The notes beneath the pieces were generated by a model. The model searched no databases. It was not told where the DNA came from and saw only the letters and a program-made list of their open reading frames with translations. The position numbers and the translations under genes are program-made. 64,000 nucleotides of DNA, taken from positions 248,001 to 312,000 of the forward strand of contig LNEI01000018.1 in NCBI GenBank assembly GCA_001464455.1, in the 5' to 3' direction. This DNA is from Acidobacteria bacterium Ga0077534 (GTDB taxonomy: Bacteria; Acidobacteriota; Blastocatellia; Pyrinomonadales; Pyrinomonadaceae). This document shows, piece after piece, positions 9,109-18,803 of this stretch (the stretch's first letter is position 1; each line of letters starts with the position of its first letter).

Positions 9109-10134
9109 CTAGTCCGCGTTCAAAACCTGAGCGACCGTCTCTTTCTTCAACCCGCCTCCGTACCGCTTTGTGTAGTCAGTGGCCGATATCTGCGGGTCAC
9201 GCCAGGCGTCGAGATGGCCGACCTGGTGGACGCATTGGATGGTGCAATTTGGGGCGCACCATTTTTCGGTGTGATATTCGCGGTGCATGTCGGCGTGGGT
9301 GTATTCGAGCAGCGGAATGCCCGGCGTGCCGCGTTGCTGCGAGCACCAGCTGACGATCCCGGCTTCATCGATGTAAAGATAGCGCGATCCGGCACGGCAA
9401 CGCCATTCATACGTTCCGCCGTCGACGAGCGAATCCTGAAACCAATTCCAGCGGGCGTAGCTTTTTGTGCCCTTGCTCTTTATCTCTTTGTAAACTTCTT
9501 TCTCGCGAGGTGTTAGCCCTTTCAGCAAACCGTCGCCGTCGTGGATAACCCCGACCGTCGACGAAAACCCAAGTTCGCGAGCACGGTTTGCGATCTGTAA
9601 GGCTTCTTCCGGGTTTGCTACACCGCCGCCAACCACCGAGTTGATATTGACCTTGAACTTGGCGTGATCGCGCAGGTTTATCAGTTTCGAGTCGAGTACT
9701 TTAAGACTTTTCTTCGAAACGTCGTCGGGCGTGACGTTGTCGATCGATATCTGCAGATAGTCGAGTCCCGCTTCGTTAAGCTTCTTGACCTTTTCGGGCT
9801 GGAAGTAATATCCATTCGATATCAGCCCTGCGATCATTCCATGATGGCGAATGCGCGCGATGATCTCGTAGATCTCCGGGTGCATCATCGGCTCGCCGCC
9901 CGAAATGGTGATGACCGACGAGCCGAACTCAGCAAGTTTATCGATCCGCTTGAGCATCACGTCGATCGGCACCGGATCGCTCGTCTTGTCGTATTCGTTG
10001 CAGTAGGTACACGACAGATTACACCGTCGCATGGGCACTATATGCACCAAAACGGGATGCTTCGTCGAAGCAAACGCTTTGATCGTATGCTTGACCCCGC
10101 GGGTAAATCTGCTGAAACTGCTGGCTTTTGGCAT
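9109..10134 (-). CDS. Radical SAM enzyme with C-terminal Cys-rich region
   Basis: CNLSCTYC at residues 38-45 gives the CxxxCxxC triad that holds the [4Fe-4S] cluster for S-adenosylmethionine cleavage. [10 protein letters not shown] follows as the SAM-binding GGE motif. The C-terminal third contains further Cys ([23 protein letters not shown]), consistent with a SPASM or twitch-type extra cluster domain. The start codon overlaps the LolA-like stop codon (TAATG), so the two are translationally coupled. The closest broad groups are MoaA/HpnH-like radical SAM proteins, but the product cannot be assigned. Confidence 0.85.
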   Translation of the reverse strand: MPKASSFSRFTRGVKHTIKAFASTKHPVLVHIVPMRRCNLSCTYCNEYDKTSDPVPIDVMLKRIDKLAEFGSSVITISGGEPMMHPEIYEIIARIRHHGMIAGLISNGYYFQPEKVKKLNEAGLDYLQISIDNVTPDDVSKKSLKVLDSKLINLRDHAKFKVNINSVVGGGVANPEEALQIANRARELGFSSTVGVIHDGDGLLKGLTPREKEVYKEIKSKGTKSYARWNWFQDSLVDGGTYEWRCRAGSRYLYIDEAGIVSWCSQQRGTPGIPLLEYTHADMHREYHTEKWCAPNCTIQCVHQVGHLDAWRDPQISATDYTKRYGGGLKKETVAQVLNAD

Positions 10135-10838
10135 TAGACCTTTATTGTCTTCGCATTCTTCGGAACGCTGAGAGCGAAGATACTCACGTCGATGGTCTGA
10201 TTCTCCTTTATATTGGCGAGTATCACCGTCGTCGTGTCATTTGTCTGCTCCAGCACCTTTGCCTGGATCGGCATCCCGTTAGGGGCGACCCAGAGTTCGG
10301 CACTCTTGTAATTCGCCGCCGCCTTTGGCGTAAGTTGAAGCTTCCAGGTCATCTGGCCGGCCGCATTTTCCTCGCCAAGATAAACGATATTATAGTTCGC
10401 CTTCAGCTGATCCTTCGACATATTCATGAAGGCCAAGGCGTTTCCGGCCCCGGCGGAGCTTTTTGCCCGGTTGACCTTACCAACATAAAGCTGATTAATG
10501 CCGGGCTTATAAAGCTTGTAATCATCGCCGATGACGACCATGTTTTCTACGCTCGGCTTTTTCCAATCGAGCCGGACGTACATCTTTCCTTTCGCCTTCG
10601 GAAGATAACTCGTCGAACCGGTGTACGTATCGGTGGTGCCGAGCTGAGGATTATGTTTCAGCATCGTCACGTCTGCCTGAACCGACTGAAGCGATCTGTT
10701 AAAAGAATCCATGCGATTCAGGATCTGCCCAAGTGGGCCTTGAGCCGAAACGCTGCTCGCCGAAGCGACGAGCATCGCAAAACCGAGGCTTATACCCAGA
10801 AAACTATTGCGTACTATTTTCTTCATAACATTACTCAT
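10134..10838 (-). CDS. LolA-like outer-membrane lipoprotein carrier family protein
   Basis: A signal peptide of about 32 residues ends near SVSAQG. The mature part has the LolA-type layout: an early helix ([20 protein letters not shown]), an antiparallel sheet with [10 protein letters not shown], and a [12 protein letters not shown] strand pair. LolA proteins carry lipoproteins or lipids through the periplasm. The gene sits in a run with a LolD-like ATPase and a second large lipoprotein, suggesting a dedicated lipid or lipoprotein export path. The family is divergent, so the annotation is by fold-like features and context. Confidence 0.7.
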   Translation of the reverse strand: MSNVMKKIVRNSFLGISLGFAMLVASASSVSAQGPLGQILNRMDSFNRSLQSVQADVTMLKHNPQLGTTDTYTGSTSYLPKAKGKMYVRLDWKKPSVENMVVIGDDYKLYKPGINQLYVGKVNRAKSSAGAGNALAFMNMSKDQLKANYNIVYLGEENAAGQMTWKLQLTPKAAANYKSAELWVAPNGMPIQAKVLEQTNDTTTVILANIKENQTIDVSIFALSVPKNAKTIKV

Positions 10839-10870
10839 TTCGATGTCCGCTAAAAACGCGGCATTCGAGG

Positions 10871-11032
10871 TTACTCAGCTTTGACGGCCGCTGCGGGCTG
10901 CGGGGTTGCAGGCGTTCGGGCCGTGTTGAACCATTCCTTCGGCGTCGCAAAGATAAAGATCATGATCAGGATGCAGAGAACATCCCATTGCCAGGATGCT
11001 CGTTCGTAGTTCCAATTGATGATGTTCTTCAT
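10871..11032 (-). CDS. Small single-pass membrane protein, 53 residues
   Basis: An ATG at 11030-11032 opens a 53-residue frame ending with TAA at 10871. A hydrophobic helix at about residues 17-30 (WDVLCILIMIFIFATP) is followed by a Pro/Ala-rich tail. It is located 32 bases upstream of the LolA-like gene and in the same direction. Length, composition and tight spacing suggest a real gene. No family was recognised. Confidence 0.55.
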   Translation of the reverse strand: MKNIINWNYERASWQWDVLCILIMIFIFATPKEWFNTARTPATPQPAAAVKAE

Positions 11033-11041
11033 CTATTTATA

Positions 11042-11122
11042 ATTGCAAAAGCCCGCGCGTGAGCAAGGGCGATACCTTCAAGTTGCGTGTTCCGCCCTTG
11101 CTTACGCGCGGGCTTTTGCAAT
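11042..11122. repeat. Intergenic palindrome, GCAAAAGCCCGCG family, copy 1
   Basis: Two 30-base arms (11042-11071 and 11093-11122) are complementary with a single mismatch, around a 21-base centre. The same arm sequence recurs at 31085-31146 and 45038-45114, always between genes. It may also act as a transcription barrier between the ATPase and the genes that follow. Confidence 0.85.
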
Positions 11123-11141
11123 CTCCGATTCTAAGCAACAT

Positions 11142-11819
11142 TCAAACAATATGACCATCCCGCATATTTATCGTCCGCGTACATACCGCGGCGGCCTCAG
11201 GATTGTGCGTGATCATGATGATCGTCTGGTTAAACTTCTCGTTCAGTTCCTTGAACATATCGAGCACGACCTGCGAATTCTCTGAATCAAGGTTCCCCGT
11301 CGGTTCGTCGGCCAAAATGATCGCCGGCGAATTTACGATCGCTCGTGCCAGTGCGACCCGCTGCTGCTCGCCGCCCGAAAGTTCGAGCGGTTTGTGATGC
11401 ATCTTGTTTTCAAGTTTCAGCAGCCGCAAAACTTCGCGGCGGCGGTCGCTGTTCCGGCTGCCGTTGCCCGTGTGGATCTTCTCGGCCAGTTTCAGATTCC
11501 CTTCAGCCGACAGCGTCGGAAACAGATTGAACCGCTGAAAAACAAATCCGATCTTTCGCCGGCGAATATCCGTACGACGAGCATCCGAAACCTTAGCCAG
11601 ATCTTCGCCATCGATCAGAATACTGCCGCTCGTCGGGCTTAGCAATCCGCCGAGTAGATGCAGCAACGTCGATTTCCCGCATCCGGAAGGCCCCATTATA
11701 GCGACAAACTCGCCCTCCTCGACCCGCATCGACAGGCCGCGGAGAACCGGAACTTCCAGTTTCCCTACCTTGTATGATTTCTTCAGATCGCTGGTCTCGA
11801 GAATGGTCTTCATCTGCAC
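11142..11819 (-). CDS. ABC transporter ATP-binding protein, LolD/MacB-like
   Basis: All ATPase motifs are present: Walker [11 protein letters not shown]-loop [10 protein letters not shown], signature [14 protein letters not shown], Walker [13 protein letters not shown] and the H-loop ITHNP. The closest subgroup is LolD/MacB/FtsE-type, which powers lipoprotein release or efflux. The product is 225 residues. It lies three bases after the large lipoprotein gene. No cognate FtsX-like permease is present in the window, so the membrane partner must be elsewhere. The nearby LolA-like gene supports a lipoprotein-sorting role by context only. Confidence 0.9.
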   Translation of the reverse strand: MQMKTILETSDLKKSYKVGKLEVPVLRGLSMRVEEGEFVAIMGPSGCGKSTLLHLLGGLLSPTSGSILIDGEDLAKVSDARRTDIRRRKIGFVFQRFNLFPTLSAEGNLKLAEKIHTGNGSRNSDRRREVLRLLKLENKMHHKPLELSGGEQQRVALARAIVNSPAIILADEPTGNLDSENSQVVLDMFKELNEKFNQTIIMITHNPEAAAVCTRTINMRDGHIV

Positions 11820-11822
11820 GCC

Positions 11823-12902
11823 TTACTGGAAGCTGTTTGCCCCCGTTTTCACAGCATTGCTTGTTGGCCCGTCGATCTTTACCTCGCTCAGCCGCTTGTC
11901 GAGATCGACCTCTTCGAGATTCCACGAATTCTGTAGTACAAACGCTGCATCCGGGAATTTGTTCCCGATCGTTACCAACTCAGGATTTTGGTACGAGAGC
12001 TTGATCGCGTATTTTTCTTTTGGCCGTGTCACCTGTATCTCGAGCGGCAGCTTTGTAAACTCGGTGCCCTCGGTCAGCTTCCCTTCCTTTCCATATACGA
12101 TGTCCGATTCGATCTCGCCCGCAGCATCAAATAGCTGCTGCCTCGCAAGCCTGATACCACCAACGCGGTCGAACCAGAATCGGCGAAGGATTCGCATCGA
12201 ACCGTCCTCGGACTTGCCATACTCGTCCAGCATGTAATAACCGCGCATCACTCGTCGTATCGGCGATTTGCTATTGACCGTCTGATCGTCTTGCTCCTCA
12301 AATATCGTGCTCGTAGCGTAAATATTCGCTTCGGACGTCGGACGGACAAGCATCGCATCGGTAAAATGCTGCGGACGAAGATTGGCAAAGGCATTTACAT
12401 TCTCCTTCGCGGCCTTTACGTCGCCGTTGCCATTTCCGGGTGTGCCAAGCGTTTTCTGAAGCCTCGAATAATCGGCATTATTGGTGCCTTTAACAAACTT
12501 CTTGAATTTTCCCGACCCGCCGTCGTTTAGGATCGCCACCCGAAAGCCCACGCCATCCGAGGTCATCTGGGCGATGTCTGAGCGGATAAAAGGTGCCTGA
12601 ACCTTAAGCAGTATCTGTCCCGGCCTCTGCACGACAAGTTCGCTATCTGCGGCCCGATACGCCTCTTTCGTACCAAATTCGGCAAAAGAGTTATCCTCAA
12701 ATTTGAGGTCCATTTTCGCACGCATCGAACCGACGCGGGCAAAACGGTTCACCTCCTTCATAAGCTCGGATTGGGTCGCGGTCTCGGTGCGAAGCAGTAT
12801 AGGCGTTTTGCTTTCCTTCTTCACGATATTGCAGCTCGTCCCGAAGGCTACGCAAAGCAGTATCGTCGGGAAGAACAACGCTTTGAATGGAAAAACTTTC
12901 AT
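11823..12902 (-). CDS. Large lipoprotein, LolA/LolB-like or DUF4292-like
   Basis: The 359-residue protein has a lipoprotein signal ending in the lipobox FGTSC, with Cys at residue 24. Sequence after it (MKEVNRFARVGSMRAKMDLKF) and repeated hydrophobic beta strands (YRAADSELVVQRPGQILLKV) suggest the half-barrel fold shared by LolA, LolB and DUF4292 proteins. This is a fold guess from pattern, not a clear family match. It begins a run containing the LolD-like ATPase, the 53-residue membrane protein and the LolA-like protein, so it may be an acceptor in lipoprotein transfer. Confidence 0.6.
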   Translation of the reverse strand: MKVFPFKALFFPTILLCVAFGTSCNIVKKESKTPILLRTETATQSELMKEVNRFARVGSMRAKMDLKFEDNSFAEFGTKEAYRAADSELVVQRPGQILLKVQAPFIRSDIAQMTSDGVGFRVAILNDGGSGKFKKFVKGTNNADYSRLQKTLGTPGNGNGDVKAAKENVNAFANLRPQHFTDAMLVRPTSEANIYATSTIFEEQDDQTVNSKSPIRRVMRGYYMLDEYGKSEDGSMRILRRFWFDRVGGIRLARQQLFDAAGEIESDIVYGKEGKLTEGTEFTKLPLEIQVTRPKEKYAIKLSYQNPELVTIGNKFPDAAFVLQNSWNLEEVDLDKRLSEVKIDGPTSNAVKTGANSFQ

Positions 12903-13081
12903 TCGTGTCAGATGACCGTTATGTGGTCGCGGTTGCTATCACTTAAATCCTTGTAACAAACCCGTGAAATCCTCAAACGCAAGATGATAACACGTCAAAA
13001 ACGCATATTCCAGCCAACGAAAGATCGGTTGGCGGCGCGATCTGCTTCCAGATCGGGTACAGACTCCTACCAACAACAAAA

Positions 13082-13118
13082 GACGCGGAGCCGCGTACGA
13101 ACCGCATTGCTCCGCGTC
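13082..13118 (-). terminator. Rho-independent terminator after the cox operon
   Basis: On the minus strand a perfect 9-base stem (GACGCGGAG with CTCCGCGTC) encloses a 19-base loop and is followed by TTTTGTTGTT. It lies 21 bases beyond the stop of the oxidase subunit IV gene and would end the respiratory transcript. A second small hairpin (cgatctg/cagatcg) lies near 13038-13055. Confidence 0.7.
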
Positions 13119-13138
13119 AAACCGAAAATATCTGGAGA

Positions 13139-13474
13139 TCAGCCTCCGAAAACTCCCGAGCCTCGTGTCATATAATCCTGCATCGTGTACGCGAACATGA
13201 TCGCGAGCCAGAAAAAGCTGGCGACAGCCGCGAGCCAGATCATCCGTTTGCTCCAATAAACGTGCATAAAAAAGAGCATGACGAACGTCATCTTGGTAAA
13301 CGCGATCAGAAGGGCAAGCAGCGTATTCGCCCCCGGAAAGATCACGTCGAGATCCCAACTCGCAGTGATATAGGTCAAGATCGTACCGACGACAAGTATC
13401 ATGAAGATCCCGATATACTTCGGAATATTCATGTGCTCATGATCGTGGTCGTGTTCGTTATGTGTATCAGCCAT
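13139..13474 (-). CDS. ctaF: Cytochrome c oxidase subunit IV
   Basis: This 111-residue protein has a His/Asp/Glu-rich N-terminus (NEHDHDHEHM) and three hydrophobic helices, the pattern of bacterial caa3 subunit IV (COX4_pro). It is the last gene of the oxidase operon, 16 bases after subunit III. The subunit is small and non-catalytic and is thought to support assembly or stability. The acidic His-rich leader could bind metal, but that is speculation. Confidence 0.85.
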   Translation of the reverse strand: MADTHNEHDHDHEHMNIPKYIGIFMILVVGTILTYITASWDLDVIFPGANTLLALLIAFTKMTFVMLFFMHVYWSKRMIWLAAVASFFWLAIMFAYTMQDYMTRGSGVFGG

Positions 13475-13489
13475 CTTGTAAGCCTCTGC

Positions 13490-14452
13490 CTAGTGTAAAA
13501 AGTGCCGTCCCAGCAGGTATAACAGCGGGAACAGGAAGATCCAAACGATATCGACAAAGTGCCAATACAAACCGGACATTTCGACCGGCATGTAATACTC
13601 CGCACTATACGTACCTCGCCAAGCCATCCAACCAAGCCATGCCATCAGGCCGAGGCCGACGATCATGTGAAGAGCGTGAAGGCCGGTCATCACAAAATAA
13701 ATGTAGTAGAAGATACGGATCTTGTCCCGGTATTTGTTCGGGTCAAAGACACCGTTCGAGAAATAACCGGTACGTTCCGCCTCTGTAAGGTACTGCTTGC
13801 CAGTCTCTTTCTCTTTTGCCAGCCCGTAATCGATAACGTGCGTACCGTAATTCCACTGGAATTCGCCCTTTGGATTAAAGTATGTTTTTGAGTGCGACGC
13901 ATCCGCTGCATACGCTCGAACCTCGAACGGCAACACAAACTTTGGCGAGCTGGCTGAAGATTTATTGCCAGAGTCCGATTCGCCGGCGGCCTTTTGCTCA
14001 ACGGGCGGCTCCATTCCCTTAGGTGTCTTTTTATTTAGCCCGGTGATCGGAACCAGCCCATTGTTGTACTTGTCCGTATACTCGATCACCTTGACGCCGA
14101 GGAACACCGTGCCGAAGAACATCGTCAGCACGATCATAATGACCTGTAGATTGCGGTTGCCCTTCTGCGCGTAATAGACCGTCAAAGCCATCGTCAACGA
14201 ACTGACGATAAGCACGAGAGTGTTCAGCCCGCCCCAAAACGCGTCGAGATGGTTACTGGCCTCAGCAAACGCAAGAGGAAAACGTGACCGGAAGACCAGA
14301 TACGCAGTAAACAGCCCGCCGAAGAACATGATCTCCTGCACGAGAAACAGCCACATTCCAATTGTGACGCTCTCTTCCTGCTGGCCCATGTCCTCAAACT
14401 GGTGTTGAAGACCGGGCTGATGATGTTCGTTATGATCTGAGTGTGTCGACAT
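13490..14452 (-). CDS. ctaE: Cytochrome c oxidase subunit III with an enlarged soluble loop
   Basis: Subunit III is a membrane subunit of haem-copper oxidases. The N-terminal part has the normal motif region around [17 protein letters not shown]. The C-terminal part has [10 protein letters not shown] and [18 protein letters not shown]. Between them, about residues 125-235 form a long hydrophilic section rich in Lys, Ser and Ala, which makes the protein 320 residues against about 200 for common bacterial caa3 subunit III. The gene follows coxA after 79 bases that contain a repeat. The insertion appears in frame and intact. Confidence 0.93.
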   Translation of the reverse strand: MSTHSDHNEHHQPGLQHQFEDMGQQEESVTIGMWLFLVQEIMFFGGLFTAYLVFRSRFPLAFAEASNHLDAFWGGLNTLVLIVSSLTMALTVYYAQKGNRNLQVIMIVLTMFFGTVFLGVKVIEYTDKYNNGLVPITGLNKKTPKGMEPPVEQKAAGESDSGNKSSASSPKFVLPFEVRAYAADASHSKTYFNPKGEFQWNYGTHVIDYGLAKEKETGKQYLTEAERTGYFSNGVFDPNKYRDKIRIFYYIYFVMTGLHALHMIVGLGLMAWLGWMAWRGTYSAEYYMPVEMSGLYWHFVDIVWIFLFPLLYLLGRHFLH

Positions 14453-14463
14453 TATTTTATTTT

Positions 14464-14530
14464 TTCATTGAGTCATTTGTTCAATTATTCATTTCGAATT
14501 ACCAGCTGAATAAATGGATCAATGAACAAA
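14464..14530. repeat. AT-rich inverted repeat between coxA and coxC
   Basis: A TTCATTGAGTCATTTGTTC-like left part (14464-14494) and a TGAATAAATGGATCAATGAAC right part (14506-14530) are partly complementary. The unit is low in GC compared with its surroundings and resembles short dispersed intergenic repeats elsewhere in the window. Confidence 0.4.
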
Positions 14531-14531
14531 T

Positions 14532-16205
14532 TTAAGCTACGGTAGCCAAATCGCGTTTTCGTGCCTCTTCTAAATCAAGCCCGCTCTCTTCGCCAAATTC
14601 ATACGCCTCCCAGGTGACATGAGGCATTTTTTCAAAATTCTCGGTCGGCGGCGGCGAACTGGTCCTCCACTCAAGGCCCGGATGCATGTACGGGTTGTCC
14701 CCAGCCTTCTTGCCAAAAACAAGCGAATGAGCAAGGTATACCGCCGGCATCAGTAGACCGATACCAAGGACCGAAGCCCCGGCGGTCGAGAAAATATTGA
14801 GTACCTGCATCTCCTCAGGATAGGCTGCGTAGCGACGCGGCATTCCCTGATAACCGAGAATGAACTGCGGGAAAAACGTAAGGTTGAAACCGACAAAAAC
14901 AAGCATCGCCGATATCTTGCCCCAAAATTCCGAGTACATCCTGCCGGTCATCTTCGGCCACCAATAATGGATACCGCCGAGGTACGCGATGACCTGACCA
15001 CCAACCATAACGTAGTGGAAGTGGGCAACGACAAAATAGGTCTCGGTCAAATGGACCGTCAGCCCCATCGCCCCTAGAAACAGTCCGGTAAGCCCGCCGA
15101 TCAGGAACAAGCCCATGAAGCCCATCGCATAAAGCATCGGCGTGTCGAACGAGATCGAGCCTTTATAGAGCGTGGCCGTCCAGTTGAACATCTTGATCGC
15201 CGACGGTACCGCGACGACCATCGTCAGGAATGAAAAGACCATTCCGGCATACATTGACTGGCCGCTGACAAACAAATGGTGTCCCCAAACCAGGAACCCG
15301 AATACAGCGATCGCGATCGATGAGAAAGCGATGAATTCGTATCCGAAGATCTTCTTTCTTGCGAAATTTGATATCAGTTCCGACACGACTCCCATTCCGG
15401 GGAGGATCATGATGTAAACGGCCGGGTGCGAGTAGAACCAAAAAAGATGCTGGAAAAGGATAGGATCGCCGCCGATGGACGGGTCGAAGATACCGACCTT
15501 GGCGAGGCGTTCGATCGCAAGCAGCAAAACTGTGATCGCTACGACCGGCGTTCCCAGGATCATCACAAGGCTCGTCGCGTAATGTGCCCAGACAAACAGC
15601 GGCAACCTAAACCAGGTCATTCCGGGCGCACGCATCGTGTGGATCGTGACGATAAAATTGAGCCCTGTAAGGATCGAAGAGAATCCGTTGATAAAGATGC
15701 CGAGCCCCACCAGCATTACGTAGGAATTTGAAAAGGTCGTGCTGTAAGGAGCGTAAAACGTCCAGCCAGTATCCACGCCGCCCTGCATGAGGGCGAAAAG
15801 AACCAAAACTCCCGCGATCCAGTAAATATAGAGACTGAGAAGGTTGACCTTCGGCAGAGCCAGATCCTTTGCCCCGATCATCAGCGGCAAAAGAAAATTC
15901 CCGAGTATCGCCGGTATAGACGGGATCAGGAAGAAAAAGATCATCAGGATACCATGCTGCGTGAATACCCTGTTGTAGGTCGCCGTCTCAACAAGATCGC
16001 TGCCAGGCGTTAGCAATTCAAGACGAATGGTCGCCGCATAGAGTCCGCCAGCGAAGAAAAACACGGATACCGAGATCAAGTACATGATCGCGATCCTTTT
16101 GTGATCCTTCGTAAGCAGCCAGGATTTCAGCGTCGAACCATTCGTCAAATAGTTCGGCTTGGGATCGCTCGCGTTACCTGCGGAAATTGCGTCGTGCGTT
16201 TGCAT
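14532..16205 (-). CDS. ctaD: Cytochrome c oxidase subunit I
   Basis: This catalytic subunit reduces oxygen to water at the haem-CuB centre and pumps protons. The 557-residue protein has about 12 helices. The CuB and haem ligands are visible in [20 protein letters not shown], in WGHHLFVSG, and in [33 protein letters not shown] carries the low-spin haem His. The position in the operon, after the subunit II gene with a cytochrome c domain, identifies a caa3-type (A-family) oxidase. Confidence 0.97.
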   Translation of the reverse strand: MQTHDAISAGNASDPKPNYLTNGSTLKSWLLTKDHKRIAIMYLISVSVFFFAGGLYAATIRLELLTPGSDLVETATYNRVFTQHGILMIFFFLIPSIPAILGNFLLPLMIGAKDLALPKVNLLSLYIYWIAGVLVLFALMQGGVDTGWTFYAPYSTTFSNSYVMLVGLGIFINGFSSILTGLNFIVTIHTMRAPGMTWFRLPLFVWAHYATSLVMILGTPVVAITVLLLAIERLAKVGIFDPSIGGDPILFQHLFWFYSHPAVYIMILPGMGVVSELISNFARKKIFGYEFIAFSSIAIAVFGFLVWGHHLFVSGQSMYAGMVFSFLTMVVAVPSAIKMFNWTATLYKGSISFDTPMLYAMGFMGLFLIGGLTGLFLGAMGLTVHLTETYFVVAHFHYVMVGGQVIAYLGGIHYWWPKMTGRMYSEFWGKISAMLVFVGFNLTFFPQFILGYQGMPRRYAAYPEEMQVLNIFSTAGASVLGIGLLMPAVYLAHSLVFGKKAGDNPYMHPGLEWRTSSPPPTENFEKMPHVTWEAYEFGEESGLDLEEARKRDLATVA

Positions 16206-16220
16206 ATTCTTAGTAAAACC

Positions 16221-17270
16221 CTACTTGTTGCTGTTGCCCGCCGGCGCTGCCGGTTTAGGGGCTGAATTCGTGTTTGCGGCCATCGGAGCCGCACTGTTAG
16301 TCGCCGGTGCTGTTGCAGCTCCAGTCGCTGCGTTTGGAGACAACGACTTGATGTACGCCACCAGCGAATTTAGCTGTTCCTCGGTCACCTGCCCCTTGAA
16401 TGTGGGCATGATCGGCTGGTACCCTTCGACGACCTGAGCTGAGGGGTTGAGGATCGAGTTCCTCAGATACTGATCATCGCGGGTCAAAGACGTCCCACCG
16501 ACCAGTTTCACATCCTTGCCGACGATACCCTCGAGGACAGCTCCACGCTGTCCCTGGCCGCCCGCGTGACAAGAAGCACAGCCGAGCTTGTTCTCAAAAA
16601 GGTCCTTTCCGGCCTCAACAGGCGTCTGTCCAGAGACAGTTCCGCTTAGCCAATTATCAAAATCCCGCTGCTCCATCACGATGACCGACCCGATCATCCC
16701 CGAATGGTTAAGGCCGCAGTACTCGGCGCAGAACAGGTGATATTTACCCGTCTTGGTCGCTTCGAACCACAGGTAAGTGTAGCGGCCCGGCACCACGTCG
16801 GCCTTTGTTCTAAAGGCCGGAATGTCGAAATCATGGATCACGTCCTCGGTCGTCATCGTCAACTTGACCTTACGACCAACCGGAACGTGCAGTTCGTTGA
16901 TCTCCCGCTGGCCGGTTTGGTGCTGGATCTTCCACATCCATTGCTTACCGACCACGTAGATCTCCATCGCATCGTCGGGCGGCGTGTACTGATTGAAGAA
17001 AATTATCGCCCCACCGAGAAAGATGGTCATCGAAATGACGAATGGAATGATCGACCAGACCGTCTCGAGGACCATCGAACCGTGCATTTCTTCCGGCGTC
17101 GCGAATTTCTCAGTCTCGCGATACTTGAGTGCGAAAAAGACGATCGCCGCGACGATCGGCACCGTAAACGCGATGCTCACCGCGATCAGGTAAAAATACA
17201 ATGCATCTACCTGCCAGGCGAATGTCGACGCCTGTTCCGGAAATAATGGTACCCACGATGTAGTCTGCAT
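16221..17270 (-). CDS. ctaC: Cytochrome c oxidase subunit II with C-terminal cytochrome c domain
   Basis: Two N-terminal helices anchor the protein, followed by the CuA cupredoxin domain with CAEYCGLNHSGM carrying the CuA ligands. A cytochrome c domain at about residues 225-315 has CASCH and a later Met (YQPIMPTFKG). This fused layout defines caa3 oxidases and lets the enzyme take electrons directly from complex III-type cytochromes. The last 35 residues are Ala/Pro/Asn rich and look unstructured. The gene is downstream of SCO, which delivers copper to the CuA site. Confidence 0.95.
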   Translation of the reverse strand: MQTTSWVPLFPEQASTFAWQVDALYFYLIAVSIAFTVPIVAAIVFFALKYRETEKFATPEEMHGSMVLETVWSIIPFVISMTIFLGGAIIFFNQYTPPDDAMEIYVVGKQWMWKIQHQTGQREINELHVPVGRKVKLTMTTEDVIHDFDIPAFRTKADVVPGRYTYLWFEATKTGKYHLFCAEYCGLNHSGMIGSVIVMEQRDFDNWLSGTVSGQTPVEAGKDLFENKLGCASCHAGGQGQRGAVLEGIVGKDVKLVGGTSLTRDDQYLRNSILNPSAQVVEGYQPIMPTFKGQVTEEQLNSLVAYIKSLSPNAATGAATAPATNSAAPMAANTNSAPKPAAPAGNSNK

Positions 17271-17358
17271 AACTGTCAGTTGTCAGTAGCCAGTGGCTAG
17301 TGGCCAGGGATCAAATGCCCGCTCCACTTTTCACTTTTCACTGTTCACTTTTCACTGT
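17271..17358. repeat. Dispersed CAGTGGCTAGTGG / CACTTTTCACTG repeat block
   Basis: Two tandem-like units are seen: CAGTTGTCAGTAGCCAGTGG at about 17275-17305, and CACTTTTCACTTTTCACTG units at about 17325-17358. The second block overlaps the 3' end of the SCO gene, so its last codons (TVKSEQ) come from repeat DNA. Confidence 0.6.
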
Positions 17359-18246
17359 CTTCTTATTTCGCCGCCAAAAAACAAATCCCATTGCTCCAAG
17401 CCCAAGCAGCGTCATTACGCCGCCAAGGCGAACAAAATTCAAAATTGCGAGCCCGTATTTCCCAGTCGACGGGTCGTAGTGGAAGCAATAAAGCAATAAC
17501 TGATCGACCGGACTTCCGACCTTGCTCTCGGCCGATTCCATGAGGCCGAGTTTCAGATCCTTCGGAGCATAATCGATACCGTACAAATATCTCGAAAGCT
17601 TTCCTTCGGGCGTCAAGATCATCACCGCCGAAGCGTGTGCGAACTGCCCTGACTTCTCGTCCCATTCAAAGCTGAACCCCGCAGCCGAGGTCGCTCGCCG
17701 GATCGATTCTTCGGAACCTGTCAAAAAATGCCAGCCCTTCTCCGTTCCCGGGCGGCCGTAGCGCTCCATGTAGCTCGCCTTCTTATTCGAGGCCAGACCC
17801 GGTTTGTCGTTTTCTTTCGCGTCAAAGCTGATGGCAACGACGTCGAATTCCTTCCCGGCGTCGAAATTGATCCCCTTCAGGGACCCCGTCAGGCCATTCA
17901 GCACCTGGTTACAGAGCATCGGGCACTCGTAATACACAAAAGCGATGATAACTGGACGGCCATTGTTAAAGTAAGAACCAAGTTTTACCAGATCCCCGTT
18001 CTCATCCTTGAACTCCGCATCTAGCGGCATCTGCTCGCCAAGTTTCTGTTCGATACCCGACTTCTTTAGAGGGTCGGGCAATCCGTTGGCAGTCGTGACC
18101 GTCGGATCGTACTTCTTTGGCGAATAGAGCGGCGAATTGTAGTGCTCGTTCTTTTGTCCGCTCACGGATGTAAGCGGAAGCAGGAACAAGACGCCGATCG
18201 CCGTCGCCCTGATAAGCTGTTTAGTTTTCGCTAATGCTCGATTCAC
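17338..18246 (-). CDS. SCO1/SenC family copper chaperone, membrane-anchored
   Basis: The protein delivers copper to the CuA centre of cytochrome oxidase. It has an N-terminal signal (about 1-30), a thioredoxin fold with the copper-binding motif CPMLC, and a downstream His in the FAHASAVM stretch. A second membrane anchor is at the C-terminus (GGVMTLLGLGAMGFVFW), followed by a short charged tail. Two-membrane-anchor SCO proteins of this type are common in ACIII-caa3 operons. It lies between the 178-residue protein and CoxB. The final residues derive from a dispersed repeat. Confidence 0.92.
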   Translation of the reverse strand: MNRALAKTKQLIRATAIGVLFLLPLTSVSGQKNEHYNSPLYSPKKYDPTVTTANGLPDPLKKSGIEQKLGEQMPLDAEFKDENGDLVKLGSYFNNGRPVIIAFVYYECPMLCNQVLNGLTGSLKGINFDAGKEFDVVAISFDAKENDKPGLASNKKASYMERYGRPGTEKGWHFLTGSEESIRRATSAAGFSFEWDEKSGQFAHASAVMILTPEGKLSRYLYGIDYAPKDLKLGLMESAESKVGSPVDQLLLYCFHYDPSTGKYGLAILNFVRLGGVMTLLGLGAMGFVFWRRNKKTVKSEQ

Positions 18247-18254
18247 AATATTTC

Positions 18255-18791
18255 CTAACGTCGCGTAGCGGCGGCCATTCTGCCTGCACTGGCATCAGTG
18301 ATCGACTGCAGGGAGTCCTTGAGGAGTTTCTCAGCCTCAGGCCCCGATCTCGCTTTTACACCCTGGGCAATCAATTTCTCTTTGGCCTCGTTGATCGGCA
18401 TTACTACGACAGTGCCCGTAGCAGCATCTTTCTGGCCTTTCGCCCAAAGCTCTTTCCACTGCTTCTCAAGTTCCCAGTATTCGGCTTGAGGTGCCATTAA
18501 TTCGAGGTTTACCCAGCCCTTCGCGGAATCCACGCCGAATCCGGGCGCACCCTGCAGCCTTGGCTCTGGCGGAAGCCGCTCCCGCTCGCTCACCTGCATC
18601 GGATTCTTGACCTGATTCTCCTCGCTGTAGTCCTTAAGTACATTAAGGAAGGCAAACATCAGTCCGAAAGTCACAACTATCAGCAAAGTCAGGCCAATGG
18701 CAAAGCCCATGATGCCCTTTAGCTGGATATCATTTTCTTCGTACGGAATGTTGAGGTCTACCGCAGTGTCAGTATGTTTCTTTGACGCCAT
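18255..18791 (-). CDS. Single-pass membrane protein of the ACIII-caa3 operon, unknown function
   Basis: The 178-residue protein has one helix at about residues 27-50 (IMGFAIGLTLLIVVTFGLMF) with a short cytoplasmic N-terminus. A long outer part holds the PPEPRLQGAPGFGV and MPINEAKEKL stretches. PPEPRLQ-type motifs are seen in small proteins in ACIII and caa3 operons, where they have been grouped as accessory subunits. The gene lies 12 bases after ActF and 8 bases before SCO, so it is probably a subunit or assembly factor of the supercomplex. No known catalytic motif is present. Confidence 0.65.
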   Translation of the reverse strand: MASKKHTDTAVDLNIPYEENDIQLKGIMGFAIGLTLLIVVTFGLMFAFLNVLKDYSEENQVKNPMQVSERERLPPEPRLQGAPGFGVDSAKGWVNLELMAPQAEYWELEKQWKELWAKGQKDAATGTVVVMPINEAKEKLIAQGVKARSGPEAEKLLKDSLQSITDASAGRMAAATRR

Positions 18792-18803
18792 AACCTTGTA
18801 TTA

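Noticed and set aside
10128-10853. 241-codon plus-strand frame opposite the LolA-like gene
   Set aside because: Shadow frame: the minus-strand protein has a signal peptide and family features, while this one has none.
11142-11819. Complete LolCDE system
   Set aside because: Only the ATPase and LolA-like genes are present and no FtsX-like permease was seen.
17325-17358. Tandem CACTTTTCACTG units as a CRISPR-like array
   Set aside because: Units are short, adjacent and without unique spacers, and no cas genes occur.
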